NCBI GenBank assembly: GCA_021741285.1
Contig: JAIOYD010000038.1
Coordinates: 1 to 9,722 of the forward strand
Length of the DNA: 9,722 bases
Direction: 5' to 3'
Source of the DNA: Rickettsiaceae bacterium
GTDB lineage: Bacteria > Pseudomonadota > Alphaproteobacteria > Rickettsiales > Rickettsiaceae
Shown: piece by piece, positions 1 through 7,418 of the stretch
Position numbering within the stretch: position 1 is the first letter of the stretch
Layout of the letters: every line of letters begins with the position of its first letter
Position numbers and translations under genes: made by a program
Notes under the pieces: generated by a model
Told to the model about the DNA's origin: nothing
The model's database searches: none
Seen by the model: only the letters and a program-made list of their open reading frames with translations

Positions 1-1129
1 GCAACAAACCATTCAGAGCGCAAACATAAATTTCTTTTGTAATTACTCTTCTAGTGCTGGCGCTAGTAATTTCTCGATTTGCAAGTGCTCGTACAGTTAC
101 AGTCATAACTTGGGTGCCAGCATTTCCGCCCATAGAGGCAACGATAGGCATAATTGTAGCTAATGTAATTAATTTGGCGATAGTATCGCTGAACTGATTA
201 ATTACAAGTGAAGTAAGGCATGCTGTAATAAGATTGACGAATAACCATGGAAACCTGCTCTTGGTTGTGGTGTATAAGTTATAGAAAATATCGCTGTTAT
301 TAACACCTCCTAGGTGCAGAAACTCACTTTCTGCTTGCTCTTCAACGATATAAATCATGTTGTCAATTGAGATGCTGCCTACAAGTTTTCCCTGCTTCGT
401 TGTTACTGGAACGATAGTTAGGGCGTATTGCTTAAATATAAAAGCCAATTCATCAAGGTCGGTGCTAGTATCAGCTGCCATAAATTCATAGTTCATCAAA
501 TCAACTAGAGGAACATTTCTCGAGGTTTTTAACAACGTGCATAGCAGTATAGTTCCCACGGGTTTGAATCTACTATCAACAACTATTGCCGCATGAAAGT
601 CGGCACTAATATTACTTCTTCTAATATAATCAATGGCCTGACCAGCAGTCCAGTGCTGTCTTAGTGAAACAAAGTCTTTCTCTAGAACTCGGCCAGCAGT
701 ATTTTCGGGATACCGAAAACCTTCTATGATTTGTTGGCGTTTCTCATTTTGAAGTTTGGCAATCAATAATTCTTTTAATTCGGTATCAAGAGCTTCTATC
801 ACTTCAATAGAATCTTCAATATCCAGTTCATCAATCAATCTAGCACTTACATCGAGGCCTAGAGCTTCAATTGCCGGCTGTTTGTTACCATCGCTCAACC
901 AAACAAGTACTTCTGAGTTAAGCATACTGGCAATGGCTGGGAAAATAATGTGATAATATTTGCGATTAACGTTATCTAAAAAGTCTGCTAAATCCGCATA
1001 GTGTAGCTCAAGAAGCAGCAGAGCTGCTTTTTCTACATTACCGTTAGTGACTAGATCATTAATATACTCAAATTGCTGGGCGAGTTTATCTTGATGATCA
1101 GGTGATATAGTGTTGAGCTCATCTTGCAT
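1..1129 (-). CDS. mgtE: Magnesium transporter MgtE, partial (C-terminus beyond the left edge)
   Basis: The reverse strand is open from an ATG at 1129 to the window edge, giving 376 residues; the family is usually about 450, so roughly the last three membrane helices are missing. MgtE is a dimeric Mg2+ channel of the inner membrane, gated by its own cytosolic domains. An N-terminal helical MgtE_N domain (about residues 10-130) contains ALLLLELHYADLADFL. Two CBS domains follow (about 135-260), with PENTAGRVLEKDFVSLR at their start and IVPVTTKQGKLVGSISIDNM near the end. The membrane part then begins (FPWLFVNLITACLTSLVI) and includes the family signature MPIVASMGGNAGTQ. The start is supported by GAGGAATT just upstream of the ATG and by a promoter further up. 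Nothing in the visible part looks broken. The identification is secure; whether the gene is complete cannot be seen here. Confidence 0.93.
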   Translation of the reverse strand, partial: MQDELNTISPDHQDKLAQQFEYINDLVTNGNVEKAALLLLELHYADLADFLDNVNRKYYHIIFPAIASMLNSEVLVWLSDGNKQPAIEALGLDVSARLIDELDIEDSIEVIEALDTELKELLIAKLQNEKRQQIIEGFRYPENTAGRVLEKDFVSLRQHWTAGQAIDYIRRSNISADFHAAIVVDSRFKPVGTILLCTLLKTSRNVPLVDLMNYEFMAADTSTDLDELAFIFKQYALTIVPVTTKQGKLVGSISIDNMIYIVEEQAESEFLHLGGVNNSDIFYNLYTTTKSRFPWLFVNLITACLTSLVINQFSDTIAKLITLATIMPIVASMGGNAGTQVMTVTVRALANREITSASTRRVITKEIYVCALNGLL

Positions 1130-1152
1130 AATTCCTCAGTCTGTGAATAAGA

Positions 1153-1181
1153 ATTATAGAAATTTTTCTTTTAAAAATTCA
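1153..1181 (-). promoter_or_regulatory. Probable sigma70 promoter of mgtE
   Basis: On the minus strand a perfect -10 box TATAAT (1153-1158) lies 17 bases from a weak -35 box TGAATT (1176-1181). The predicted start is about 15-20 bases upstream of the mgtE ATG, so the leader is short. No magnesium-riboswitch-like leader would fit in the remaining space. The -35 match is poor, so confidence rests mainly on the -10 box and the position. Confidence 0.5.
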
Positions 1182-1298
1182 GTGATTTTATATTTAATAG
1201 CACTAAAAATTATTACTCTCTTACTTATATCAATGTTCATATTTAGTGAAGCCACAAATGACCCCGCACGCTAACACCAGAAATTTGTATAGTAAAAA

Positions 1299-1383
1299 TG
1301 GTACGGCCGAGAAGATTTGAACTTCCACTCCTTATCAGAACAGCGACCTCAACGCTGCGCGTCTACCATTTCGCCACGGCCGC
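1299..1383 (-). tRNA. tRNA-Leu (anticodon GAG)
   Basis: The 85 bases fold as a class II tRNA with encoded CCA. The acceptor stem GCGGCCG pairs with CGGCCGT, with a G-T wobble at the first pair, and the discriminator base is A. The D arm carries AAATGGTAGAC. The anticodon stem CAGCG/CGCTG holds the loop TTGAGGT, giving anticodon GAG, which reads CUU and CUC leucine codons. A long variable arm of about 14 bases and a T arm with loop TTCAAAT follow. The gene lies alone between mgtE and maf and has its own promoter. Confidence 0.95.
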
Positions 1384-1401
1384 GTATAGGAAACTTGTTT
1401 C

Positions 1402-1430
1402 TGTATAGCAAGTTTTCTAAGTAAAATCAA
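1402..1430 (-). promoter_or_regulatory. Sigma70 promoter of tRNA-Leu
   Basis: On the minus strand TTGATT (1425-1430) and TATACA (1402-1407) are separated by 17 bases. The predicted start lies about 10-12 bases before the first base of the tRNA, the usual spacing for a single tRNA gene. Confidence 0.65.
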
Positions 1431-1467
1431 TTACATAATGCAAATTTAGATATGTAAGAAAATATAG

Positions 1468-2064
1468 CTATAATAAATTTTGTGTTTTTACGCCAACTGA
1501 TTTTAACATATTAGCTGTTTCGCAAAGAGGAAGCCCAATAATGTTTGAGAACGAACCGGAAAGATAAGAAACGAATGATTCAGCATAGCCAGTAAGGGTA
1601 TAACCTCCCGCTTTACCAATTCCTTCGTTGGTAGAACAAAAATACTCAATATCTGCGTTTGATAGATATTTAAATTTGACTGTTGATTTTACCACTTTTA
1701 TTAATTTTACAGTTTCGGTAGGAGTTTTTCTGATTACACATACCCCAGTATAAACGCTATGACGTTTTTGTGATAAAAGCTTTAAACTTAGCCTAACGTC
1801 TTCGGAGGTCATTGCCTTTCTCATAATACGTCTGCCAACTAACGGTATAGTATCGGCGCCAATAATAATCCCTTGCTCGATCGTGGTAGCTACAAAAGCT
1901 GCTTTTTCAAAACTTAATCTGAGCGCCAAGAGTCTGGGAAGTTCACCAGGGCGTTCGGATTCATCAATATCAGAAGGAATAACAAAATCAGGGTTTATTC
2001 CAATTTGACGGAGCAACTGAAGCCTCGCCGGTGATGCTGAGGCCAAAATAATTGGTAAATTCAT
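1468..2064 (-). CDS. maf: Maf-family nucleoside triphosphate pyrophosphatase
   Basis: Maf proteins hydrolyse nucleoside triphosphates, including modified or non-canonical ones, to monophosphate and pyrophosphate in the cytosol, and are linked to nucleotide-pool cleaning and septum control. The 198 residues match the usual family length. Visible motifs are the N-terminal IILASASPARLQLLRQIG (normally SASPRR), GADTIP around residue 70 with the catalytic aspartate, and the C-terminal signature GIGKAGGYTLTGYAESFV followed by SGSFSNIIGLPL. Arg-to-Ala in SASPAR is slightly unusual, but the following R keeps a positive charge close by. The gene starts 8 bases after the infA stop, so the two almost certainly form one transcript; an infA-maf pair is familiar from Rickettsiales. 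No strong ribosome binding site is seen, so translation may be coupled to infA. It ends with TAG. The substrate subclass (dTTP/UTP or m7GTP type) was not resolved. Confidence 0.93.
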   Translation of the reverse strand: MNLPIILASASPARLQLLRQIGINPDFVIPSDIDESERPGELPRLLALRLSFEKAAFVATTIEQGIIIGADTIPLVGRRIMRKAMTSEDVRLSLKLLSQKRHSVYTGVCVIRKTPTETVKLIKVVKSTVKFKYLSNADIEYFCSTNEGIGKAGGYTLTGYAESFVSYLSGSFSNIIGLPLCETANMLKSVGVKTQNLL

Positions 2065-2072
2065 ACAAGAGT

Positions 2073-2288
2073 CTAGTATCTAAGAATGACTCTGCCATTC
2101 GTTAGGTCATAAGGAGTCATTTCAACACGAACTTTATCACCAGCAAGAATACGAATCCGATTTTTACGCATTCTACCGGAGGTATGAGCAATAAATTGAT
2201 GACCATTTTCAAGTTTTACTCGAAAATGTGCATTTGGAAGTAATTCTAAAACTTCTCCATCAAACTCAATTAACTCTTCTTTAGCCAT
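2073..2288 (-). CDS. infA: Translation initiation factor IF-1
   Basis: IF-1 binds the ribosomal A site on the 30S subunit during initiation and assists IF-2 and IF-3. The 71 residues match the normal 71-73. The protein is a single OB-fold, recognisable from [40 protein letters not shown] and [18 protein letters not shown] ending in ILRY. The Arg/Lys residues of the [10 protein letters not shown] stretch that contact 16S rRNA are kept. It is the first gene of a two-gene unit with maf and has a good promoter just upstream. The gene is conserved and essential in bacteria; the call is secure. Confidence 0.97.
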   Translation of the reverse strand: MAKEELIEFDGEVLELLPNAHFRVKLENGHQFIAHTSGRMRKNRIRILAGDKVRVEMTPYDLTNGRVILRY

Positions 2289-2320
2289 AAAAATTCTAAG
2301 TTGTTAAAATCTGTCGATTG

Positions 2321-2349
2321 ATAATAGCAACTATAGCCAATTATTGCAA
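2321..2349 (-). promoter_or_regulatory. Sigma70 promoter of infA-maf
   Basis: On the minus strand TTGCAA (2344-2349) and TATTAT (2321-2326) are separated by 17 bases. Transcription would begin near 2314, giving a leader of about 25 bases before the infA ATG at 2288. The region from here to 2509 holds nothing else I can identify. Confidence 0.6.
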
Positions 2350-2509
2350 GATCAAACTCGGGTTATGTGGATTGTGTTTTTTTAGGGCTTTGACGCATTA
2401 GTAACCTAACAATCCGCTTTACTATACATATGTTCAAGAAGAGAATTTCTATGATTCTTTTCCGGCCCAAAGCGTCTTAATTATGAAAAATCTGTAATTG
2501 ACATAGTTT

Positions 2510-4634
2510 TTACATACTTTGACCAGGAGGATCTTTTTTTACTGGAGGGGGAGCAGATTGTGATCTAGGTCTGGTTGTCGGCTGATTGTGCATGACCTCT
2601 GCTATTTTGGCTACTTCCTGCTTGACAAAGGGAGGTACTGACATTGATTGAGATCGGGATCTGGTTGTTACTTCCCTGTCTTTGCCGCTTTTAGCCTGGC
2701 CTCTATCTTGTGATTGTTCAAAGGATTGTTCAAATGCCTCAATTACCTTCTCAGGTTTTTTTACTGTTTTGATCGAACTGTTAAAGTGAGAAGATTGTTG
2801 ATCTATAATTCCACTTGCAAATTTATCGGATTTGTTAAGGCCAAATTCAGGATTGGTCTTGATAGAATGACAACCAATTGTTCCACCTTGTACACCCGCC
2901 ATTTCCTGGGTGTGTCCACCTGCAAGTTGGCTAAGAAAATTCTTTTTACCTATTTCAGATTTTGGATCGATGTCAAGATAAGCGCTTACTACCTCTCGAG
3001 TCTCGTTGGCTTGTGCATAACCTGTTCTATCTTTACCACTTTTACAAAAATTAACATCATGTGGATATTCCTTGGCTATTTTTTCTCCAACCACAGCATG
3101 AAGCGCTCAATCAGGTGCTTTGACAGAATTTTTAACTATAGCCATTTTGGCAGTAAGTTCTAAATTTACGTTTTCAGAATTGGCTAGGATGGTAGAAGAA
3201 TCTACTAAACTTCGCGCACTAGTTGCTACATATAAAGATTGTACAAGGTCAGGCTTTGATAACTGAAGAGCTTTTAGTTCTTTGCGCGCTTTTGTTTGAG
3301 TAGTTTCATAAGCTCTAAAGCTCAGTGCTTCTACAAAATTACCAAATCTGGATCCACCTTTTTGTAGATATTTACTAACGTTTTTTAAGCCTTCTTGCCC
3401 TTCTATGCCTTTGCCTACACTAGCTAGGTTTTGTTCGAACTGCTTAGTATCTCTTCCTCCACCTCCAATTAATCTCCACCTGTTAATGGGAGAAGCTGAA
3501 ACACTAACGCCTTCAACCCCCTTCTTTCCTTTCTTTAGTTGATCAGCAACAAAATTCTCTCCACGAGCATTAAAAGGTGTTTTGCTAGTTAGAATATTGA
3601 GATTCATTTTCCCGTCTGGAGGAAGGAAAGTTTTCAATTGCCTTAAATTTTCATCAGTAATTTCTTGCCTTGCTTCCTTACTTACCGTCTTGACTTTAGT
3701 TGTTGGAGTTCCTGAGTGTAGAGTTTGTGATAAAACCTTAGGCTCAGGCGAGGTCGCGCTAGAAATCGCCGTAACTTTTTGGTATGCGTTGCGTACGCCA
3801 ACGATGTCACTTAGCAATTGAGTAGGTATCACTTTGTTCCCAAGGGATATATCTAAAGCAACGGGTCTTAGTAAATCTTGCTTATATTTATCCATTTTGT
3901 CAAACCACTCAACTCCACAAGGTTTTCCAGGGGTAGATCGAGCAATATCTTGATATTGATTTATCTGTTTATCTGTTAAACCGTTAAGCATAATTTCAGC
4001 TTCATAGACCGTATGAGGTTTTGAGTTTTTGTCTAAAGCAGTAGTTAATGTTACAATATGTTGATGATCATCTTTAAAATTAGCAATTTCGCTGGCAAAC
4101 TTTAATTTCTTTTCTGGCTCGGCAATACCGCTGCTTTCTAAAACATGAAGCATTTGTGTGTTATAATTCTTTACGGTTTTACTACCCAGATTATCCATAT
4201 TTACCATAGCGTCTGTAGCTATGTGCATTAATTTTTTTTTCGCTACCTCCTTTGCTTGCGGAGAGAGGTCAGACTTATCAATTAAATCTGAAGCTCCTCT
4301 TGTTTGGTTCAAGAGCTGCATTGCATATTTTTCAGGAGCGTCTAGCTTTAGTAAGGTCTCATCGGTAGTAACTTTTCGGGCATCTCTCACAAGGGAAGAC
4401 GTTCCATTTCCTAAATCTTGGCTTTCATGCCAAACTATACCTAGTCTATTATCTTTAATTTGATCAAGTTTTTTTTATTGCTCCAGATAGGTCTCCGTCT
4501 ATAAAAAGTTTCTGAGCTTCGTTTCTTCTTGCTCTAATATCGATTACAGATGGGGGTGCACCATCAACTCCTTTAGCGAAAGCTAAAGTTTTTTCTCTAT
4601 TGTCATTCAATATTTCAAAGTTACTTTTAGACAT
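2510..4634 (-). pseudogene. Broken gene for a SopB/IpgD-like CX5R phosphatase, probable secreted effector
   Basis: Three open pieces on the minus strand form one gene. The ATG at 4634 follows AGGA and opens 56 codons, ending at TGA 4464-4466 because of a run of eight A (4469-4476). With seven A the reading joins the long piece ending at TGA 3107-3109; the frame then continues unchanged to TAA at 2510. Repaired length is about 707 residues. The active-site loop CKSGKDRTG (Cys about 530, Arg about 536) is the CX5R form seen in SopB/IpgD phosphoinositide phosphatases and fits the wider PTP/PTEN superfamily; the rest of the protein I do not recognise. The tail (about 645-707) is rich in Arg, Ser, Pro and Lys, with two copies of a TTRxRSQS...PPxVK unit. 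There is no signal peptide or membrane helix, which would suit a type IV-secreted effector; that is inference. TGA is a real stop here, since lpxC ends with it. Substrate unknown. Confidence 0.72.
4469..4476 (-). other. Run of eight A, frameshift or slippage point in the phosphatase gene
   Basis: The coding strand reads GCAAT, then eight A, then CTTG. Eight A give a stop four codons later. Seven A give a continuous frame that stays open for 456 further codons and reads sensibly at once (KKLDQIKDNRLGIVWHE). It is therefore an indel in the gene, an assembly error, or a site of polymerase slippage. Confidence 0.75.
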
Positions 4635-4758
4635 AATTGGGATCCTAATATGTTCAAATCTATCTATTGATCATATCACTAAATAAAGAGGAGATCTTTA
4701 CCAAAAAAAAGCTATGGGATTAGATTTGTTAAAGAGGGTGTTAATTTTGTAATGAATA

Positions 4759-5622
4759 TCAATTACCGGAAGAGTCTACCCATTTATAGGAAGTTGGATC
4801 ACTAAAGACTTTACGTAAAAACTGATTGTTAATTGTATGGCTTGTTTTGTACCCATGCAATTCGCCAATAAAGCTGCCACCACCAGAAAATAAGTCGCCA
4901 AGTAAATCTAGGAGTTTGTGGCGAACAAATTCATTCTTATGCCTTAACCCCTCATGATTCAATATGATGTCTTTATCAATTCCGATTGCATTATCAAGAG
5001 ATGCTCCTTTTGCTAGTCCTTTGCTTTGAAGGTAATCTAATTCGTGTACAAAGCCAAAAGTCCTTGAATCGGCTATCTCATCCTTGAAACTTACATTTGA
5101 TGAAAAAACATGTTGCTGTTTGCCGATTACGGGGCTTGCAAAATCGATAGTTAAATCAATATAAGCTTCCATAGAAGGGCGGGCAATAATTTCTGAGCCA
5201 CCACCGTCAGTAACTCGAATTTCTTTAATTAGTTTTAGATACCGCATAGCAGCATTTTGTTGCTTTCTCCCTGCGCATTCTATCATAAAAACGAAAGGCT
5301 TGCTGCTTCCGTCCATAATTGGTACTTCTGGACCATCAATTTCGATAATGATGTTGCTAACAGAGCAGCCCCAGATTGCTGCCATTAAGTGCTCAATAGT
5401 GGAAACTTGCGTTCCAGCATCGTTTCTAATTGAGGTAGAAAGTGTGGTGTCAAACACATTATAATAAGATGCTTGTATTTTATTATCGCAAGCTGTAACG
5501 TCTGTCCGTACAAATACTACGCCAGTATCTGGCTTGGCTGGTCTGAGAGTAACCTGCGTTTTTCTTCCAGAGTGAACTCCTATACCATAGCAGCTAATAG
5601 GATTTTGGATTGTAGTCTGCAT
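4759..5622 (-). CDS. lpxC: UDP-3-O-acyl-N-acetylglucosamine deacetylase LpxC
   Basis: LpxC is the zinc-dependent cytosolic enzyme that carries out the committed step of lipid A synthesis. The 287 residues form the usual tandem fold at slightly below the common length of about 300. Visible landmarks: GIGVHSGRKTQVTLRPA near the N-terminus, STIEHLMAAIWG with the first zinc histidine, PIMDGSSKPFVFMIECAG, the second-domain motif DSRTFGFVHELDYLQ, LRHKNEFVRHKLLDLLGDL carrying the HKxxD zinc and catalytic residues, and GYKTSHTINNQFLRKVF with the late catalytic histidine. All active-site residues expected for the family are present. I chose the ATG at 5622 over a TTG three codons earlier (5631); neither has a clear ribosome binding site. 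It ends in TGA. An intact lpxC implies that the organism makes LPS, which argues against lineages such as Orientia or Anaplasma. Confidence 0.95.
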   Translation of the reverse strand: MQTTIQNPISCYGIGVHSGRKTQVTLRPAKPDTGVVFVRTDVTACDNKIQASYYNVFDTTLSTSIRNDAGTQVSTIEHLMAAIWGCSVSNIIIEIDGPEVPIMDGSSKPFVFMIECAGRKQQNAAMRYLKLIKEIRVTDGGGSEIIARPSMEAYIDLTIDFASPVIGKQQHVFSSNVSFKDEIADSRTFGFVHELDYLQSKGLAKGASLDNAIGIDKDIILNHEGLRHKNEFVRHKLLDLLGDLFSGGGSFIGELHGYKTSHTINNQFLRKVFSDPTSYKWVDSSGN

Positions 5623-5797
5623 GTTAAGCAATATTAATTTTTATTTACCAACTAAATTAGCATCCTACTCAAGGCTTGTATATATAGGCAACGAAATTAT
5701 TATTACTAAATGTTTCATAGTATCCGTTTTAACTTTATTAAAAAAAACTCTAGACCCAAGAAAGAAGTTTTGTTATAAGTGTCTTGGTATTTTTTAT

Positions 5798-5872
5798 TCC
5801 TCGGTAGCTCAGTGGTAGAGCAAACGGCTGTTAACCGTTTGGTCGCTGGTTCGAATCCGGCCCGAGGAGCCA
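5798..5872 (+). tRNA. tRNA-Asn (anticodon GTT), likely integration site
   Basis: The 75 bases fold as a standard tRNA with encoded CCA. TCCTCGG pairs with CCGAGGA, and the discriminator is G. The D arm contains AGCTCAGTGGTAGAGC. The anticodon stem AACGG/CCGTT holds the loop CTGTTAA with anticodon GTT. The T arm loop is TTCGAAT. The gene appears fully functional. Its 3' half (5831-5872) overlaps the recombinase gene on the other strand, so it is probably the attachment site of the element to the right, with the tRNA restored on integration. Confidence 0.96.
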
Positions 5873-7378
5873 TTCCGTACGAGTGGTAGTTTTTTTGAAT
5901 ATGTCAAACGGGAAACGCAAGGTAAACTCTAGCTTGTGGCCTTTTAGTTTCAGGTTCTGAAATACGAAATTCAACATTTCGCGTTTTTTTGACATTTCAG
6001 AACCTTTGAAGGTTTCTAAGGCTTCAGAGGCAAAGTTTATCAGCATTTCAGTGGTGTTGATGAATTGATCATCTGTTTCATCGTAAGCATGTAATAATCT
6101 ACTAATTTCATACTGACGATCTTTTAATCTTTGTTTTTTAGTTTGGAATTCTTCTTTAGTGAGCTCTCCTGCTAGTCGTAAATCCACCAATGCACTGAGT
6201 TTATTTTCAATCTCAGTATGTTCTTTCTTTAATGCAGCTGTTTCTTGAATATGGCAAGACTTTTTAGCCTCATTAGTGTTTTTTAGGTGGGCAAGTGTAT
6301 CTTTTAATATTTCCTGGTCTTCAATGCCTATTGTAGCAAAAACATCTTCAACTTGGTTTAGGATCTTATCTTCCCTTACATATAGTTTTTTATTAGGATT
6401 CTTTGGATCCCAGGTAGCTAGATAAGTCCATTCATCAACTTTACCATTTGAATATGTTTTCTTCTTAGTTTCAGCTGTTATCACTCTGCCAGTTATAGCG
6501 CAAGTGATTAAGCCTCTAAAGACAAAATCCTTACCACCATATTTAAAAGGCTTTTTATTCCAACCTAAACGTACATCTTTGCAAGCCATAAAAATCTCCT
6601 TTGAAATAATAGGTTTATAACAATGAGGCCACATCTCTCCTTTTACCTGCATTTCACCATAATAAAAAGGGTTTTGTATTAAGCTATACATTACAGATTT
6701 ACCTAAGTAACAATTTTTCTTGCTACGTAATCCCCATTCTTTAGCTTTTCTTGTCATACAGCTAAGAGTATATGCTCCTGTGGCATATTCTTCAAAGATT
6801 TTTTTTATCATCGGAGCACGTAAGTGATCAATAATAACTATACTATTACCCTTTTCATCTTTATCGTTAAGATAACCAATAGGAGCTGGACCAATCCACT
6901 CACCATTGCGTAATTTATGATCAAGACTTCTTTTGACATTATCACTTAAGTTATCAACATAAGACTGAGCCATTAATACGTTTATTCCCCACATTAGTCT
7001 TGAGTGAGATTGAGAATCTTTGTGTATTACATAACCTTCAGTTCTAAAATGCAGCTCTATTTTTCCTGCTTTCACTGGTTCTTCTAATAATGGAATTTCA
7101 GAGATTCTTCTTTGGGTACGATCAACTTTATCGGCAACAACTGCTATGGTTTCTCGCTGAGTTTTAGCAAATTTGATCATCTCCATAAAAAGTTTACGAT
7201 CACCTCGGCTTGAGGACTCGATAATGGAAAAAGTCTTAATTACTTCCAGATTACTACGCTGGCAATATTCCATTAATCGATGTTTTTGTGCATCAATTGA
7301 GTGGCCTTCTTCTTGCTCCTTTGTTGAAACTCGTGCTAAAATAATAGCTTTAGTTGCTTTTGCTGTTTTATCTAACAT
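5831..7378 (-). CDS. Large serine recombinase (site-specific integrase)
   Basis: The 515 residues have the layout of a large serine integrase. The resolvase catalytic domain (about 8-150) contains ARVSTKEQ with nucleophile Ser18 and Arg16, GDR around 59-61, and DKVDRTQRR with Arg87 and Arg90. A recombinase domain follows (about 160-275) with GPAPIGYLNDKDEKG and SLIQNPFYYGEMQVKG. The next stretch, FRGLITCAITGRVITAE (287-303), sits where a zinc ribbon normally is, but only Cys293 remains. A coiled coil covers about 375-440 (KKEHTEIENKLSALVDLR). The last 13 residues, WLLGPDSNQRPNG, and the TAA stop are encoded by the antisense of the tRNA-Asn 3' half. Such enzymes cut and join attachment sites through a Ser-DNA intermediate. 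It lies 40 bases after the inactive recombinase-like gene, probably in one transcript. No strong ribosome binding site is seen. Family secure; activity likely but not proven. Confidence 0.92.
   Translation of the reverse strand: MLDKTAKATKAIILARVSTKEQEEGHSIDAQKHRLMEYCQRSNLEVIKTFSIIESSSRGDRKLFMEMIKFAKTQRETIAVVADKVDRTQRRISEIPLLEEPVKAGKIELHFRTEGYVIHKDSQSHSRLMWGINVLMAQSYVDNLSDNVKRSLDHKLRNGEWIGPAPIGYLNDKDEKGNSIVIIDHLRAPMIKKIFEEYATGAYTLSCMTRKAKEWGLRSKKNCYLGKSVMYSLIQNPFYYGEMQVKGEMWPHCYKPIISKEIFMACKDVRLGWNKKPFKYGGKDFVFRGLITCAITGRVITAETKKKTYSNGKVDEWTYLATWDPKNPNKKLYVREDKILNQVEDVFATIGIEDQEILKDTLAHLKNTNEAKKSCHIQETAALKKEHTEIENKLSALVDLRLAGELTKEEFQTKKQRLKDRQYEISRLLHAYDETDDQFINTTEMLINFASEALETFKGSEMSKKREMLNFVFQNLKLKGHKLEFTLRFPFDIFKKTTTRTEWLLGPDSNQRPNG
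5870..5896 (+). terminator. Possible rho-independent terminator of tRNA-Asn
   Basis: A six-pair stem (5870-5875 with 5881-5886, one G-T wobble) with the five-base loop CGTAC is followed three bases later by seven T (5890-5896). The left arm begins within the CCA end of the tRNA. It lies antisense to the recombinase C-terminal codons. Confidence 0.4.
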
Positions 7379-7418
7379 ATAATTTTCTCGCTTTAATTAT
7401 CATTTTTAATATGTTTTT

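Noticed and set aside
2380..2480. Possible terminator between infA and the phosphatase gene (GACGC and GCGTC segments)
   Set aside because: Only five bases pair over a long distance, with no adjoining T run in the right place.
3107..3109. TGA read as Trp or selenocysteine in the phosphatase
   Set aside because: lpxC ends with TGA at 4759-4761 and uses TGG for Trp, so TGA acts as a stop in this genome; no selenocysteine-type hairpin was seen.
2714..3163. 149-codon plus-strand frame opposite the phosphatase gene
   Set aside because: It is antisense to a coherent coding region carrying a recognisable active-site motif, and its translation shows no family features.
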